From positions 22,304-86,303 of the forward strand of contig JAPYWH010000003.1 of NCBI GenBank assembly GCA_028276475.1: DNA of 64,000 nucleotides, written 5' to 3'. Below the pieces are notes generated by a model that searched no databases, was not told where the DNA came from, and worked only from the letters and a program-made list of their open reading frames with translations. The DNA is from Thermocrinis sp. (lineage in GTDB: Bacteria > Aquificota > Aquificia > Aquificales > Aquificaceae). Positions 10,454 to 19,467 of the stretch are shown piece by piece. A program made the translations under genes and the position numbers. The first letter of the stretch is position 1, and each line of letters starts with the position of its first letter.

Positions 10454-11287
10454 GTGCTTTTGGTGTTTCTGCTGACACTGGCTTTTATGTTTGTTGAGAT
10501 CGCCTCCGGCTTTATTTTTGGTTCCGTTGCCCTTCTGGCGGACGGCATACATATGGGGACCCACGCCTTAGTCTTTGAAATATCCTTCACTGCCTATATG
10601 CTGGCAAGAAGGTGGTCAAGGGATGTTAGCTTTTCCTTTGGCACTTGGAAGGTGGAGGTGCTTGGAGCATACACCAGCGCGGTGCTTTTAAGTATGATGG
10701 CTTTCCTTGTTCTTATAGAAGCCCTCTCGAAGCTCATAAACAGGGTAGCGGTTAAATATGAAGAAGCCCTTTTGGTTGCCTTTGGAGGATTGTTGATAAA
10801 CTTGATCAGTGCCTTTGTTTTGTCCCACGAGGAGGATCACAAGCATGACTTTAATCTGAAGTCCGCTTACCTTCATGTGCTTACAGACGCATTGACCTCA
10901 ATATTGGCAATAGGTGCCCTTTTGGGCGGCAAATACCTTGGCATGTGGTATTTGGACCCCCTCTCGGGGATCGTGGGCTTTTTTGTGATCATCAACTGGG
11001 CGTATGGACTTCTCAAAGAAACTGCCTGGATACTCCTTGATAGGGAGATGCGCTCCCCCATAGTGCAAAGGATAATTAACAGCATAGAAAGGGATGGCAC
11101 CAGCAAAGTCCAAGATATACACCTCCTCCGGGTCCATCACGACGAGTATGCGTGCATACTTACCATAACCACCACTCAGGACCTTCCTGCGGACGACTAC
11201 GTAAAACGCCTTGAAGAGATAGAAAACCTGGTTCATACTACGGTGGAGGTGGTGTATTGCGTAGATTCTGTTGATAAAAACATATAA
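10454..11287 (+). CDS. Cation diffusion facilitator (CDF) family transporter; possible frameshifted N-terminus upstream
   Basis: MLLVFLLTLAFMFVEIASGFIFGSVALLADGIHMGTHALVFEISFTAYMLARR; HVLTDALTSILAIGALLGGKY; GTG start. A His/Cys-rich N-terminal segment is readable in another frame from 10389. Confidence 0.85.
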   Translation: MLLVFLLTLAFMFVEIASGFIFGSVALLADGIHMGTHALVFEISFTAYMLARRWSRDVSFSFGTWKVEVLGAYTSAVLLSMMAFLVLIEALSKLINRVAVKYEEALLVAFGGLLINLISAFVLSHEEDHKHDFNLKSAYLHVLTDALTSILAIGALLGGKYLGMWYLDPLSGIVGFFVIINWAYGLLKETAWILLDREMRSPIVQRIINSIERDGTSKVQDIHLLRVHHDEYACILTITTTQDLPADDYVKRLEEIENLVHTTVEVVYCVDSVDKNI

Positions 11288-11309
11288 CAATGTTAATATA
11301 TATTGAAGG

Positions 11310-11621
11310 ATGGAGCATTTGAGTGAAGATATTCTTGAAGAATGGGCAGAGCTTTTGAAGGCTTTAGCCCATCCCATAAGGCTGAGGATTCTGGCAACCT
11401 TGATAGAAGGCAGGCAGTGTGTCAAAAACCTTAGCGAGCTCCTCAAAATCTCCCAACCCAACGTATCCCAGCACCTTGGAGTGCTTAGGAACAAAGGGAT
11501 CGTAGGTTGTAAAAGGGATGGTTCCGTAGTTTGCTATTATATTAAGGATGAAAGAGCTTTAAAGATCTATGAAATATTAAGCAAGGAGGTGATAAAATGG
11601 CAGGAAACGTCATCACATTAA
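11310..11621 (+). CDS. ArsR-family transcriptional regulator
   Basis: LLKALAHPIRLRILATLIEGRQCVKNLSELLKISQPNVSQHLGVLRNKGIV winged HTH. Confidence 0.9.
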   Translation: MEHLSEDILEEWAELLKALAHPIRLRILATLIEGRQCVKNLSELLKISQPNVSQHLGVLRNKGIVGCKRDGSVVCYYIKDERALKIYEILSKEVIKWQETSSH

Positions 11622-11923
11622 CCGAAAGCAACTGGCATGCGGAGGTTGTTAGTTCAGACAAGCCAGTTCTTGTGGATTTCTGGGCTCCCTGGTGCGGTCC
11701 CTGTAGGATCATAGCACCCATAATAGAGGAGCTGGCGGGAGAGTTTGCAGACAAAGTGAAGGTTGGCAAGCTAAACACCGACGAAAACCCAAATATAGCT
11801 ATGCAGTATGGCATAAGGGCAATACCCACTTTGATGCTTTTCAAAAACGGCGAAGTGGTTGATACAAGAATTGGCGTTCAACCTAAGGAAGCCATAAGGC
11901 AAATGCTCCTTAGCCACATATGA
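11597..11923 (+). CDS. trxA: Thioredoxin
   Basis: VDFWAPWCGPCRIIAPIIEELA; KLNTDENPNIAMQYGIRAIPTLMLFKNGE. Confidence 0.97.
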   Translation: MAGNVITLTESNWHAEVVSSDKPVLVDFWAPWCGPCRIIAPIIEELAGEFADKVKVGKLNTDENPNIAMQYGIRAIPTLMLFKNGEVVDTRIGVQPKEAIRQMLLSHI

Positions 11924-12855
11924 TCTCCGAGGATATACTGTATGATTGTGTTATAGTGGGGGGCGGTCCAGCGGGGTTGACCGCTGGGCTTTACTGTGCA
12001 AGGGCAAAGATGAACACCCTCCTTCTGGAGAAGGGGACCATCGGGGGACAGATAGCCATTACAGACTTGGTGGAGAACTATCCGGGCTTTCCGGAAGGGA
12101 TAAGCGGTAAAGAGTTGTCCCTCAGGTTCAAAGAGCAGGCGGAAAGATTTGGTTTGAAAATCCACAGGAAGGAAGTGGTAAAGATAGAGAAAGTGAATAA
12201 AGAGATATTCTTGCATCTTAGGACCGGAGAGCTTTTGAGGAGCAAAACGGTTATTCTCTCTGTAGGAGCAAACCCAAGAAGGTTGGGTGTAAGGGGGGAG
12301 GAGGAGTTTTTGAACAGAGGGGTATCTTACTGTGCCACCTGCGATGGTGCCCTCTTTGATGGGGTGCCCATTGCGGTAATAGGTGGAGGAAATTCCGCCT
12401 GTCAGGAAAGCTTGTTTTTAACCCGTTTTGGTAGTGTGGTTTATTTAATCCACCGCCGGGATCAGTTGAGAGCCCAAAAACATCTTCAGGAGAAGGTTCT
12501 CTCCCATCCCAAGATCAGGTTCTTGCCCAACAAGGTGGTGGAAGAGATAAGGGGCACAGAAGCGGTGGAGGGTTTGCTTCTTAAAGATACCCAAACGGGG
12601 GAACTTTCCACCTTGGAAGTGGAAGGGGTGTTTATTTTTATAGGTTTGGAGCCCGCCACCGGCTTTCTTAAAGGTTTTGTCAAAATGGACGATAAAGGAT
12701 ATATCATTACCGATGAGAAAATGAGAACCAATGTGGAGGGTGTGTTTGCATGTGGAGATTGCCGAAGCGGAGCCACCGGTCAAGTGGCTGTGGCGGTGGG
12801 GGAAGGGTGCATAGCCGCCATAGAGGCGGAAAAATACCTACAGGAGGAATTCTAA
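11920..12855 (+). CDS. trxB: Thioredoxin-disulfide reductase
   Basis: VIVGGGPAGLTAGLYCARA; CATCDGALF; GVFACGDCRSGATGQVAVAVGEGCIAAI. Confidence 0.95.
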   Translation: MISEDILYDCVIVGGGPAGLTAGLYCARAKMNTLLLEKGTIGGQIAITDLVENYPGFPEGISGKELSLRFKEQAERFGLKIHRKEVVKIEKVNKEIFLHLRTGELLRSKTVILSVGANPRRLGVRGEEEFLNRGVSYCATCDGALFDGVPIAVIGGGNSACQESLFLTRFGSVVYLIHRRDQLRAQKHLQEKVLSHPKIRFLPNKVVEEIRGTEAVEGLLLKDTQTGELSTLEVEGVFIFIGLEPATGFLKGFVKMDDKGYIITDEKMRTNVEGVFACGDCRSGATGQVAVAVGEGCIAAIEAEKYLQEEF

Positions 12856-12856
12856 T

Positions 12857-13927
12857 GTGAAATACCAGAGAGGATTTGAGGCCCTCAAAGAAGCCAGCAG
12901 ATATGTGTTCCAGCCCGATTTGAGAGATGTATTACTTGTTCTTTTTGGCTTCGTAGCCTCCGTGTTGGTTCTTATCGTTCTTCCTTATACCATCTCAAAA
13001 TACCTTGCCAGTAGGTCTGCAAGGAGGGGGTTTGAGGTAGCTGGAAAGCAGATGGGGCTTAATGAAGAAGAGATAGCTTTGCTATATAGGTGTGCAAGCA
13101 CTTTAGAGGACCAAAATAAAGTCTTTTACAGCAAATATATATTTGAAAGGTGCGCAGGAAAGCTTGTTAAGGAAAGCTCGGATAACATACCCATCATTGT
13201 TAGTGTTAGAAAGAAGCTCAAATTTGAAAATTTACCATGGTTTCTGCCCCTTGCCACCACGAGGGACATAGAGCTCTATCAGACAGGTTTTATTTCATAC
13301 AAAGGAAAGTCATACGGTGCTGCAGTTTGGGAAAAAACAGAGGAGGATCTAAAGATAGCAATTCTTGATAGAACTCCGGAGTTCCCACAACCTGGTGATA
13401 GGGTCAAATTTTCCTTTTTAAGGGAAGACGATGGCAGGTATTACTTTGAAGTGGAAGTTTTGAACACTTACCTTGAAGGTGGAAAAGTGATTTTGGTTAT
13501 TCCTCATACCGAAAAGCTTAGTAAAGTCCAGCTAGGGGATTCCATAAGGTGGAAAGTATCCATCCCTGCACGAGTATTCTTTTTCAACAGGAAGGTGCAA
13601 GCTGAGGAACTATCTCTCATTGAGGAGTTACCTGAGGAATCCTTCTTGGAAGGAACCATAGAAAACATAAGCCCTGGAGGGGTTAGGGTTTGTTTCAAAA
13701 GGCTCGTTTCCGCAAAGGAAGGCGATAGTTTGCTTTTAGAATTTGAATGGAAAAGACAGCTTTTTAAGAACATTTTAGCGGAGATATGGCATATAACGGG
13801 TTCTACCGATAGAACGTGTTTTGGTTTAAAGTTCTTAGCTTTTAAAAAAGATTACGAGGATACTATAAGAAAGCTTATTATAGAAGAACAGAGAGAAGCA
13901 TTAAGGGCTTATAAGATGGATAGATAA
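12857..13927 (+). CDS. Membrane-anchored PilZ-domain-like protein
   Basis: N-terminal TM (VLLVLFGFVASVLVLIVLPY), C-terminal GTIENISPGGVRVCF...GDSLLLEF...GLKFLAF typical of PilZ; GTG start. Confidence 0.6.
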   Translation: MKYQRGFEALKEASRYVFQPDLRDVLLVLFGFVASVLVLIVLPYTISKYLASRSARRGFEVAGKQMGLNEEEIALLYRCASTLEDQNKVFYSKYIFERCAGKLVKESSDNIPIIVSVRKKLKFENLPWFLPLATTRDIELYQTGFISYKGKSYGAAVWEKTEEDLKIAILDRTPEFPQPGDRVKFSFLREDDGRYYFEVEVLNTYLEGGKVILVIPHTEKLSKVQLGDSIRWKVSIPARVFFFNRKVQAEELSLIEELPEESFLEGTIENISPGGVRVCFKRLVSAKEGDSLLLEFEWKRQLFKNILAEIWHITGSTDRTCFGLKFLAFKKDYEDTIRKLIIEEQREALRAYKMDR

Positions 13928-13935
13928 AATGCTTT

Positions 13936-14136
13936 TTATAGCATACTTCTTTTCTTCATAGCCTTTACTATTCTCTTTCTTGCCTGACGTTCCCTTCTCT
14001 TTTTCTTTTCACTTGGTTTTTCGTAGAATTGACGCCTTTTGACTTCCGTAAGTATCCCTTCCTTCTCTACGAGCCTCTTAAACTTTTTAAAAGCCTTCTC
14101 AAAAGGTTCGTTCTCACCTACTACCACAAACACCAA
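13936..14136 (-). CDS. rpsU: 30S ribosomal protein S21
   Basis: VVVGENEPFEKAFKKFKRLVEKEGILTEVKRRQFYEKPSEKKKRRERQARKR. Confidence 0.92.
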   Translation of the reverse strand: MVFVVVGENEPFEKAFKKFKRLVEKEGILTEVKRRQFYEKPSEKKKRRERQARKRIVKAMKKRSML

Positions 14137-14158
14137 CCTTTTTCACCTCCTAATTAAA

Positions 14159-14659
14159 TTATAGCATATTTCCGTGATATTCAGCCTTTGAAGTGGCTGT
14201 TTCCCAAAGCACCACCTTTATAACCTTCACCTCTCCCAAAAGTCCCACCGCCTTCAATTTTTCTTCAAGGAAGTCATAAAAGAACTTGGCAAGGGCTTCT
14301 GCGGTAGGGCAAAAATCTACCGGGAAGAGCTTGAGGGCGCCGTATTTTTCCGCTACCTCTTTGAGCTCCGGGCACATAGGGTCCATTTTATCTATGATGA
14401 AGCTGTGGTCAATGGTGTCTATTAGTTCCTTCAGGGCGTTTTTTACATGGTAGAAGTCTATGACCATGTCCTGCTCGGAGAGGGTGTCAGAGCCCAGGAC
14501 CACTTCCAGCACATAGCTATGTCCGTGCAGGTTTATGCACTTGTTAACTGGGATCTCCTTCCCGACAGTGAAGTCGGCTCCCCTTCCGTAGGTTAGGTTT
14601 TGCTTCCAAACCCTGTGTCCCGCCTCAAACCTAAAGACCTTGGATATTTGCCACTTCAC
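14159..14659 (-). CDS. 6-pyruvoyl tetrahydropterin synthase/QueD family
   Basis: FRFEAGHRV...[13 protein letters not shown]...MVIDFYHVK...DHSFI...[14 protein letters not shown]. Confidence 0.9.
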   Translation of the reverse strand: MKWQISKVFRFEAGHRVWKQNLTYGRGADFTVGKEIPVNKCINLHGHSYVLEVVLGSDTLSEQDMVIDFYHVKNALKELIDTIDHSFIIDKMDPMCPELKEVAEKYGALKLFPVDFCPTAEALAKFFYDFLEEKLKAVGLLGEVKVIKVVLWETATSKAEYHGNML

Positions 14660-15036
14660 ACGAACTCCTCCATCATCTCCCTTCTTGCCTCTCTTATTCG
14701 GTTATGCTCATCCACATAAACAAGAACAGGCTTAAAGTCCTTCAACTCTTCCTCGTCAAAAAGACTATAAGACGCTATTATGATAATATCTCCCACCGCA
14801 CCAAGCCTTGCGGCAGCACCGTTTAGTCTTACCTCACCCGAATACCTTGGGGCGGGAATCACGTAGGTAGAAAACCTACTGCCTGTATTCACATTGTAGA
14901 CTTCTATCTTCTCGTAGGGGAGTAGCTGGGCAGTTTCCATGAGGCTAACATCCAAAGATAGGCTACCCTCATAGTGCAGTTCTGTGCCTGTTATTCTTGC
15001 CCTGTGTATTTTAGACTTTAGCATAAATCTCTTCAT
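14656..15036 (-). CDS. panD: Aspartate 1-decarboxylase
   Basis: [44 protein letters not shown]. Confidence 0.96.
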   Translation of the reverse strand: MKRFMLKSKIHRARITGTELHYEGSLSLDVSLMETAQLLPYEKIEVYNVNTGSRFSTYVIPAPRYSGEVRLNGAAARLGAVGDIIIIASYSLFDEEELKDFKPVLVYVDEHNRIREARREMMEEFV

Positions 15037-15084
15037 GGGAGTATAAAAGTATAAGAAAATTCTTTATTCTTTGCAAGGGTATGC

Positions 15085-15248
15085 GAGGCTGTTCTAAAAA
15101 CACAAACCCATTGACACACAAGAGTTTTAAGACTAAAATCTAAACTTGATGTTTGTTAGCCTATAGTTCAAGATTGAACTGAAAAAAATAGGTTAGTTCC
15201 CTTAGAGGTTGGGGGACGGTCCTGATGAGGAATTTTTAGAACAGCCTC
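15085..15248. mobile_element. MITE-like element with perfect 16-bp terminal inverted repeats
   Basis: GAGGCTGTTCTAAAAA (15085-15100) and TTTTTAGAACAGCCTC (15233-15248); 164 bp, no convincing ORF, internal hairpin around AGTTCAAGATTGAACT. Confidence 0.65.
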
Positions 15249-15282
15249 CAGATAAAGGAAAAGGTTAAAGAAAGGAGCAGAA

Positions 15283-15891
15283 CTATCTGTTAGCTTCCTT
15301 TTCTATAATTTCAGCTGTAGGGTTGGGTTTTGCCTCATCTTTAACCTCTACAACCCTTTTTGCAAACAAAAACCTCTGCCTGTAATAGGGCTCATGTATG
15401 CTACTGACCATCACCTGCCCGCCCCTTGTGGCAGCGTGGACCATCTTGCCATCCCCTATGTATATACCCACATGGGATACATCCCGCTTATAGGTCTTAA
15501 AAAAGAGCAGGTCGCCGGGTTTTAATTCCGAGAGGCTAACCTTGTATCCATACTTAGCCTGTGCCCGTGAGTCTCTTGGAAGCTCTATACCGTTTGCCCT
15601 GAAGACCTTTTGAACAAAGCCCGAGCAGTCAAGGGCGTGGGAGCTATTACCTCCAAACCTATAGGGAGTGCCGTAAAAGAGCAAGGAAGACAGCCTTATG
15701 GCGTCAGGGTCTCCCTCAAAGGTTGGTCCATCTCCATACCTTGAAGCGATCTCCCTTAGGCTAACTGGTTTGGATTTAACCTTAGACTTTTTGTGGCTTA
15801 TGCTTTGCCTTTTCTGGGCTTTGGGTTGAGTGGCAAGCACCGTCCCAGTAGCCACAAACAAACACAGGATCGCAAGGATCAGCCTTCCCAT
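15283..15891 (-). CDS. NlpC/P60 family peptidoglycan hydrolase
   Basis: PYRFGGNSSHALDCSGFVQKVFRANGIELPRDSRAQAKYG...LKPGDLLFFKT...VSHVGIYIGDGKMVHA. Confidence 0.92.
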   Translation of the reverse strand: MGRLILAILCLFVATGTVLATQPKAQKRQSISHKKSKVKSKPVSLREIASRYGDGPTFEGDPDAIRLSSLLFYGTPYRFGGNSSHALDCSGFVQKVFRANGIELPRDSRAQAKYGYKVSLSELKPGDLLFFKTYKRDVSHVGIYIGDGKMVHAATRGGQVMVSSIHEPYYRQRFLFAKRVVEVKDEAKPNPTAEIIEKEANR

Positions 15892-15895
15892 CCTT

Positions 15896-16474
15896 TCACC
15901 TCCCTTGGGAGAGTTTCATAAAAGTATAAACCCTCTGGATTAAGGTCAAAAAGGAACCTACTGCCAAAAGGATCAGAGCCAAAAATATCTGCTGTAGAAG
16001 AACGCCTGCCAAAAGAACGACCCACCTTTCTGTCCTTTCAAAAAAGCCCACCCTTAACTCAAAGCCCAGTCCCTCCGCCCTTGCCCTTGCGTAGCTAACA
16101 CCAAAGGAAAAGACCAATACCAAAAGGGAGAGAATAGACAAAACCTTATCTTGGGAGGAGAGGGCTATGGCTATGAATGGTAAGGCGTCAGAAAATCTGT
16201 CGGTTAGAGAGTCCAAAAAGGCACCAAAGGGGCTATTCTGTTTGGTTTTTCTGGCTATGGCGCCATCCAAAGCATCACAGAGGGCCCCCAAGAGCAAGAA
16301 TATAAAGCTAAGAAGATAAGCCTTAAGGTAAAGGAAATAGGAGCCCACCGCCACGAGGAACAAACCCAAGATCGTTAAAAAATTGGGATGCACCTTAGCC
16401 TTGCTGATGGCGTCAATCAAGGGCATAAAGCCCCTCTCAAAGTAAGGTTTTAGCTCCCTCGTCAAATAACTCAT
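15896..16474 (-). CDS. CDP-alcohol phosphatidyltransferase family protein
   Basis: LGALCDALDGAIARKTKQNSPFGAFLDSLTDRFSD (DG..AR...G..LD...D). Start moved to ATG 16474 because the longer ORF runs through tRNA-Ser. Confidence 0.88.
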   Translation of the reverse strand: MSYLTRELKPYFERGFMPLIDAISKAKVHPNFLTILGLFLVAVGSYFLYLKAYLLSFIFLLLGALCDALDGAIARKTKQNSPFGAFLDSLTDRFSDALPFIAIALSSQDKVLSILSLLVLVFSFGVSYARARAEGLGFELRVGFFERTERWVVLLAGVLLQQIFLALILLAVGSFLTLIQRVYTFMKLSQGR

Positions 16475-16488
16475 GGTTAAACCTTTTA

Positions 16489-16576
16489 CGGCGAGGGAGG
16501 GATTTGAACCCCCGGTGGGCTTTGAACCCACAGCGATTTTCGAGACCGCCCCGTTCGGCCACTCCGGCACCTCGCC
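16489..16576 (-). tRNA. tRNA-Ser (anticodon CGA)
   Basis: GGCGAGG...CCTCGCC acceptor; anticodon arm GCGGT-CTCGAAA-ATCGC; long variable arm; GGGGGTTCAAATCCCTC T arm. Confidence 0.93.
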
Positions 16577-16704
16577 TACAAGGTAAGTATTATAATATCA
16601 GCAAGGAGCAAGAACACAAAAAGTCTGCAAAAGCAAGGAACAAAAGGGCATGAGGCATGTGGAGGAGGAGGATTAATGTAAGGGTAAATTCTCAACCGAA
16701 TTAG

Positions 16705-16733
16705 TTGCAAATTATTTTTATGTGCTTTATATT
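16705..16733 (+). promoter_or_regulatory. Predicted promoter for Fur-family gene
   Basis: TTGCAA (16705-16710), 17-nt spacer, TATATT (16728-16733), 11 nt before ATG 16745. Confidence 0.5.
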
Positions 16734-16744
16734 ATTAACTTGAC

Positions 16745-17176
16745 ATGGTGGCGCACCAAAAGGAACGGCTTGAAGAGTTTGTGAAGGTTTGCAAGGAGAA
16801 GGGGTTAAAGATCACCCCCCAGAGGTTGGCGGTTTATGAGATCCTTCTGCGTAGAGAGGACCACCCCACCGTTGAGGAAATTTACGAAGAGGTTAAGGAA
16901 ATATATCCCTTTGTCTCTCTGGCTACCGTGTATAGAACGGTGGAAACTTTGGAAGGGTTGGGCTTTATAAAAAGGGTTGCCTACTGGGGAAGTTCAGTAA
17001 GGTATGACGCAAACGTCCAAGAACACGACCATTTGGTATGCGTAATGTGTGGAACCATACTGGACCTGAAGGCAGAGGCTGGATGCCGGGTGCCCGAGGA
17101 GTTAAACGGCTTTAAGGTATTGTCCCACTCCCTTTATATTTATGGGGTGTGTCCCTCATGCCAGAAGAAGGATTAA
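16745..17176 (+). CDS. Fur/PerR family transcriptional regulator
   Basis: KGLKITPQRLAVYEILLRREDHPTVEEIYEEV...VSLATVYRTVETLEGLG...EHDHLVCVMCGTI. Confidence 0.93.
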   Translation: MVAHQKERLEEFVKVCKEKGLKITPQRLAVYEILLRREDHPTVEEIYEEVKEIYPFVSLATVYRTVETLEGLGFIKRVAYWGSSVRYDANVQEHDHLVCVMCGTILDLKAEAGCRVPEELNGFKVLSHSLYIYGVCPSCQKKD

Positions 17177-17466
17177 AGCGCTACAGCCCCGAGGAGGTCT
17201 TTCAAAAAATACAGGACGAAATTCCCCAATGGAAATACGAGGATGGATACATCTGCAGAGAGATCAACACCAAAAACTGGAAGGAAACGGTCATGCTTTT
17301 CAACGCCATAGCCTACCTGGCTGAAAGCCTGTGGCATCACCCGGATGTGGAACTGGGTTTTAAAAGGCTAAAGATCAAACTAATGACCCACGACGCAAAT
17401 GCCATTACAGACAAGGATTTTAACCTTGCCAAGTTGATTGAAAGGCTCATCAGTTTGTCTTTTTAG
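17149..17466 (+). CDS. Pterin-4a-carbinolamine dehydratase family
   Basis: RREINTKNWKETVMLF-type region; AYLAESLWHHPDVELGFKRLKIKLMTHDANAITDKDFNLAKLIERL. Confidence 0.88.
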   Translation: MSLMPEEGLKRYSPEEVFQKIQDEIPQWKYEDGYICREINTKNWKETVMLFNAIAYLAESLWHHPDVELGFKRLKIKLMTHDANAITDKDFNLAKLIERLISLSF

Positions 17467-18094
17467 CACCTACGCAGAAGAACCCTCCCTCTCTCCAAAA
17501 GCCCTCCCTTATTTCTTGATTTTTCACAGGCTCTTGGTCTTGTGGCTCTTCAAAGAGGGTGGTGCATACTTTTTCAATCCTGAAGCTTGCTTGGGCTAAA
17601 ATGGAGGAAAGTTCTCCAAAGGAGTAAAACCTTGCGTGGGAGTAAATAGGATGTCCCTTCTTTGCCTTTTCTTTGTAAAAGTCCGCCCAAGGGCTGTCAG
17701 AAAGGACAAGCCCAAGCACTAAATATCCATCGTTCTTTAAAACCCTGTGGGCTTCCTCAAAGGCACGCAAGGGCTCTTCAAAAAAGCATACAGAGACCAC
17801 CATAAGGACCAAGTCAAAGCTTGAGCTTTTGAAGGGCAAAGCCTCCGCCCTTCCGAGAACTCCATGGATACCCCTTTGCCTTGCCAACTTTAAAAGCTCC
17901 ATTGAAGGATCCAATCCGTACGGAATCCCTAAGGCTTGAGCAAACCTACCGCTTCCCACTCCCACCTCAAGGGATAAAGAAAAGGGACTTATAACTCTCT
18001 TAAGGCAAGCTACCTCAAGCCTAAAGGCAGAACTTCCAAAGGGTCTTTCGTACCACTGATCGTAGTTTTTGGCGTATTGGTTAAAAATCTCCAT
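17450..18094 (-). CDS. Class I SAM-dependent methyltransferase
   Basis: LEVGVGSGRFAQALGIPYGLDPS; ALPFKSSSFDLVLMVVSVCFF; AHRVLKNDGYLVLG. Confidence 0.85.
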   Translation of the reverse strand: MEIFNQYAKNYDQWYERPFGSSAFRLEVACLKRVISPFSLSLEVGVGSGRFAQALGIPYGLDPSMELLKLARQRGIHGVLGRAEALPFKSSSFDLVLMVVSVCFFEEPLRAFEEAHRVLKNDGYLVLGLVLSDSPWADFYKEKAKKGHPIYSHARFYSFGELSSILAQASFRIEKVCTTLFEEPQDQEPVKNQEIREGFWREGGFFCVGAKKTN

Positions 18095-18116
18095 GTGTGT
18101 TATAATATAACCTTGA

Positions 18117-18191
18117 GGAGCCGTAGTTCAGCCAGGTCAGAACGCCGGCCTGTCAAGCCGGAGGTCGCGGGTTCAAGTCCCGTCGGCTCCG
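18117..18191 (+). tRNA. tRNA-Asp (anticodon GTC)
   Basis: GGAGCCG...CGGCTCC; anticodon arm CCGGC-CTGTCAA-GCCGG; GCGGGTTCAAGTCCCGT T arm; followed by CCA. Confidence 0.95.
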
Positions 18192-18195
18192 CCAC

Positions 18196-18423
18196 TCACT
18201 TTCTCAAAAACCAAAATATAAGGTTAAGGATAAGGGTCAGCAAAAGGCTTATCAGCAGAGAAGTGGCTAAGGGAAAGTAAAAGGTAAAATTGTCCCTCTT
18301 TATGAAGATATCCCCAGGCAGTTTGCCAAAACCAAAGGGAAGTTTTTCAACAAACAGAAGGACCAAACCAAAGACTATAAAAAACGCACCCACAAAGATC
18401 AGCCACTTTCCAAGGTCTGTCAT
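18196..18423 (-). CDS. DUF2905-like small membrane protein
   Basis: LGKWLIFVGAFFIVFGLVLLFVEKLPFGFGKLPGDIFIKRDNFTFYFPLATSLLISLLLTLI. Confidence 0.8.
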   Translation of the reverse strand: MTDLGKWLIFVGAFFIVFGLVLLFVEKLPFGFGKLPGDIFIKRDNFTFYFPLATSLLISLLLTLILNLIFWFLRK

Positions 18424-19466
18424 ACCGCAATCCTCCTCCTGCGAGAGAGAACGAAGGCTATAACCTCTGCCACCGCCCTGTAGAATTTAGGTGGGATCTC
18501 CTCCCCAACCTCCACCACTGGATAGAGGGCTCTTGCCAACTCTTCCCTTCTGACTATGGGAACGCCATGAACGATGGCAACCTCTACGATCCTCTCCGCT
18601 GTCTCACCTTTGCCCTTTGCCAAGAGGATGGGTGCTTTATCTCCCTTGCTGGGGTCATAACGGAGGGCTATGGCTATGTGAGTGGGGTTTGTGATAACAA
18701 CGCTCGCCTTGGGAACCTCCTGAAGCATCCTACCCTTTGCCAACTGCCTCATCCTCCGCCTGATGGCACCTTTAACAAGGGGATTACCCTCTTGCTGTTT
18801 GTATTCCTCCTTTACCTCCTCCTTACTCATCCTGATCCTTCTTTCGTAATCCCACCGTTTGTATGCATAGTCCAAAAGGGCTATAAACAGGGCAATCACC
18901 GAGATAAAGACCACCAACTTAAAGGTGAAGCCCAAAAAACTCCTTATTGCGGTTGAGTTTTCACTGGCAAAAAGGTTAAAGAGTTCCCAAAGCCCAGATT
19001 TAACAAAGAAATAGGCAACGATCATAAGGAGGAAGACCTTCAGCAGGTTCTTTGTAAGCTCAAAGAGGGTGGTCAGTGAGAAAATTCTCTTTAGACCCTC
19101 AAAGGGGTTTAGCCTTTCAAGCTTGGGCTCAAGGGGTTTTATGGTGAAAATAAAACCAAACTGGGCTATGTGGGTAAGAACAACTACCAGAAGGCTTAGC
19201 ACAAAGAAGGGCAGTATAAGGGGAAATATGCTTTCCTTTATTTGAATGAAGATCCTATGGAAATCAACGTGTGGGTTTAAGGAAACACTCCAAAATAGCT
19301 CCAAAACCTTACTAAAAAGCGTATATCCTGTGAAAAAGATCGCTATACTCCCTAAGAGGACTGTGCTTGCGGTGGCGATCTCTACGCTTTTGGCTACATT
19401 ACCCTCCTCCCTGAGCTTTCTTCTCCTATAAGGCGTCGCCCTTTCTGTCTTGTTTTCCTGCGCCAT
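18420..19466 (-). CDS. flhB: Flagellar biosynthesis protein FlhB
   Basis: ERATPYRRRKLREEGNVAKS; VVITNPTHIAIALRYDP (NPTH autocleavage site). Confidence 0.96.
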   Translation of the reverse strand: MAQENKTERATPYRRRKLREEGNVAKSVEIATASTVLLGSIAIFFTGYTLFSKVLELFWSVSLNPHVDFHRIFIQIKESIFPLILPFFVLSLLVVVLTHIAQFGFIFTIKPLEPKLERLNPFEGLKRIFSLTTLFELTKNLLKVFLLMIVAYFFVKSGLWELFNLFASENSTAIRSFLGFTFKLVVFISVIALFIALLDYAYKRWDYERRIRMSKEEVKEEYKQQEGNPLVKGAIRRRMRQLAKGRMLQEVPKASVVITNPTHIAIALRYDPSKGDKAPILLAKGKGETAERIVEVAIVHGVPIVRREELARALYPVVEVGEEIPPKFYRAVAEVIAFVLSRRRRIAV

Positions 19467-19467
19467 A

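Noticed and set aside
15211-15240. Hammerhead-ribozyme-like CTGATGAG inside the MITE-like element
   Set aside because: No matching stem II plus CGAAA core nearby; chance motif.
16475-16570. N-terminal extension of the CDP-alcohol phosphatidyltransferase ORF
   Set aside because: It is translated tRNA-Ser sequence; ATG 16474 is preferred.
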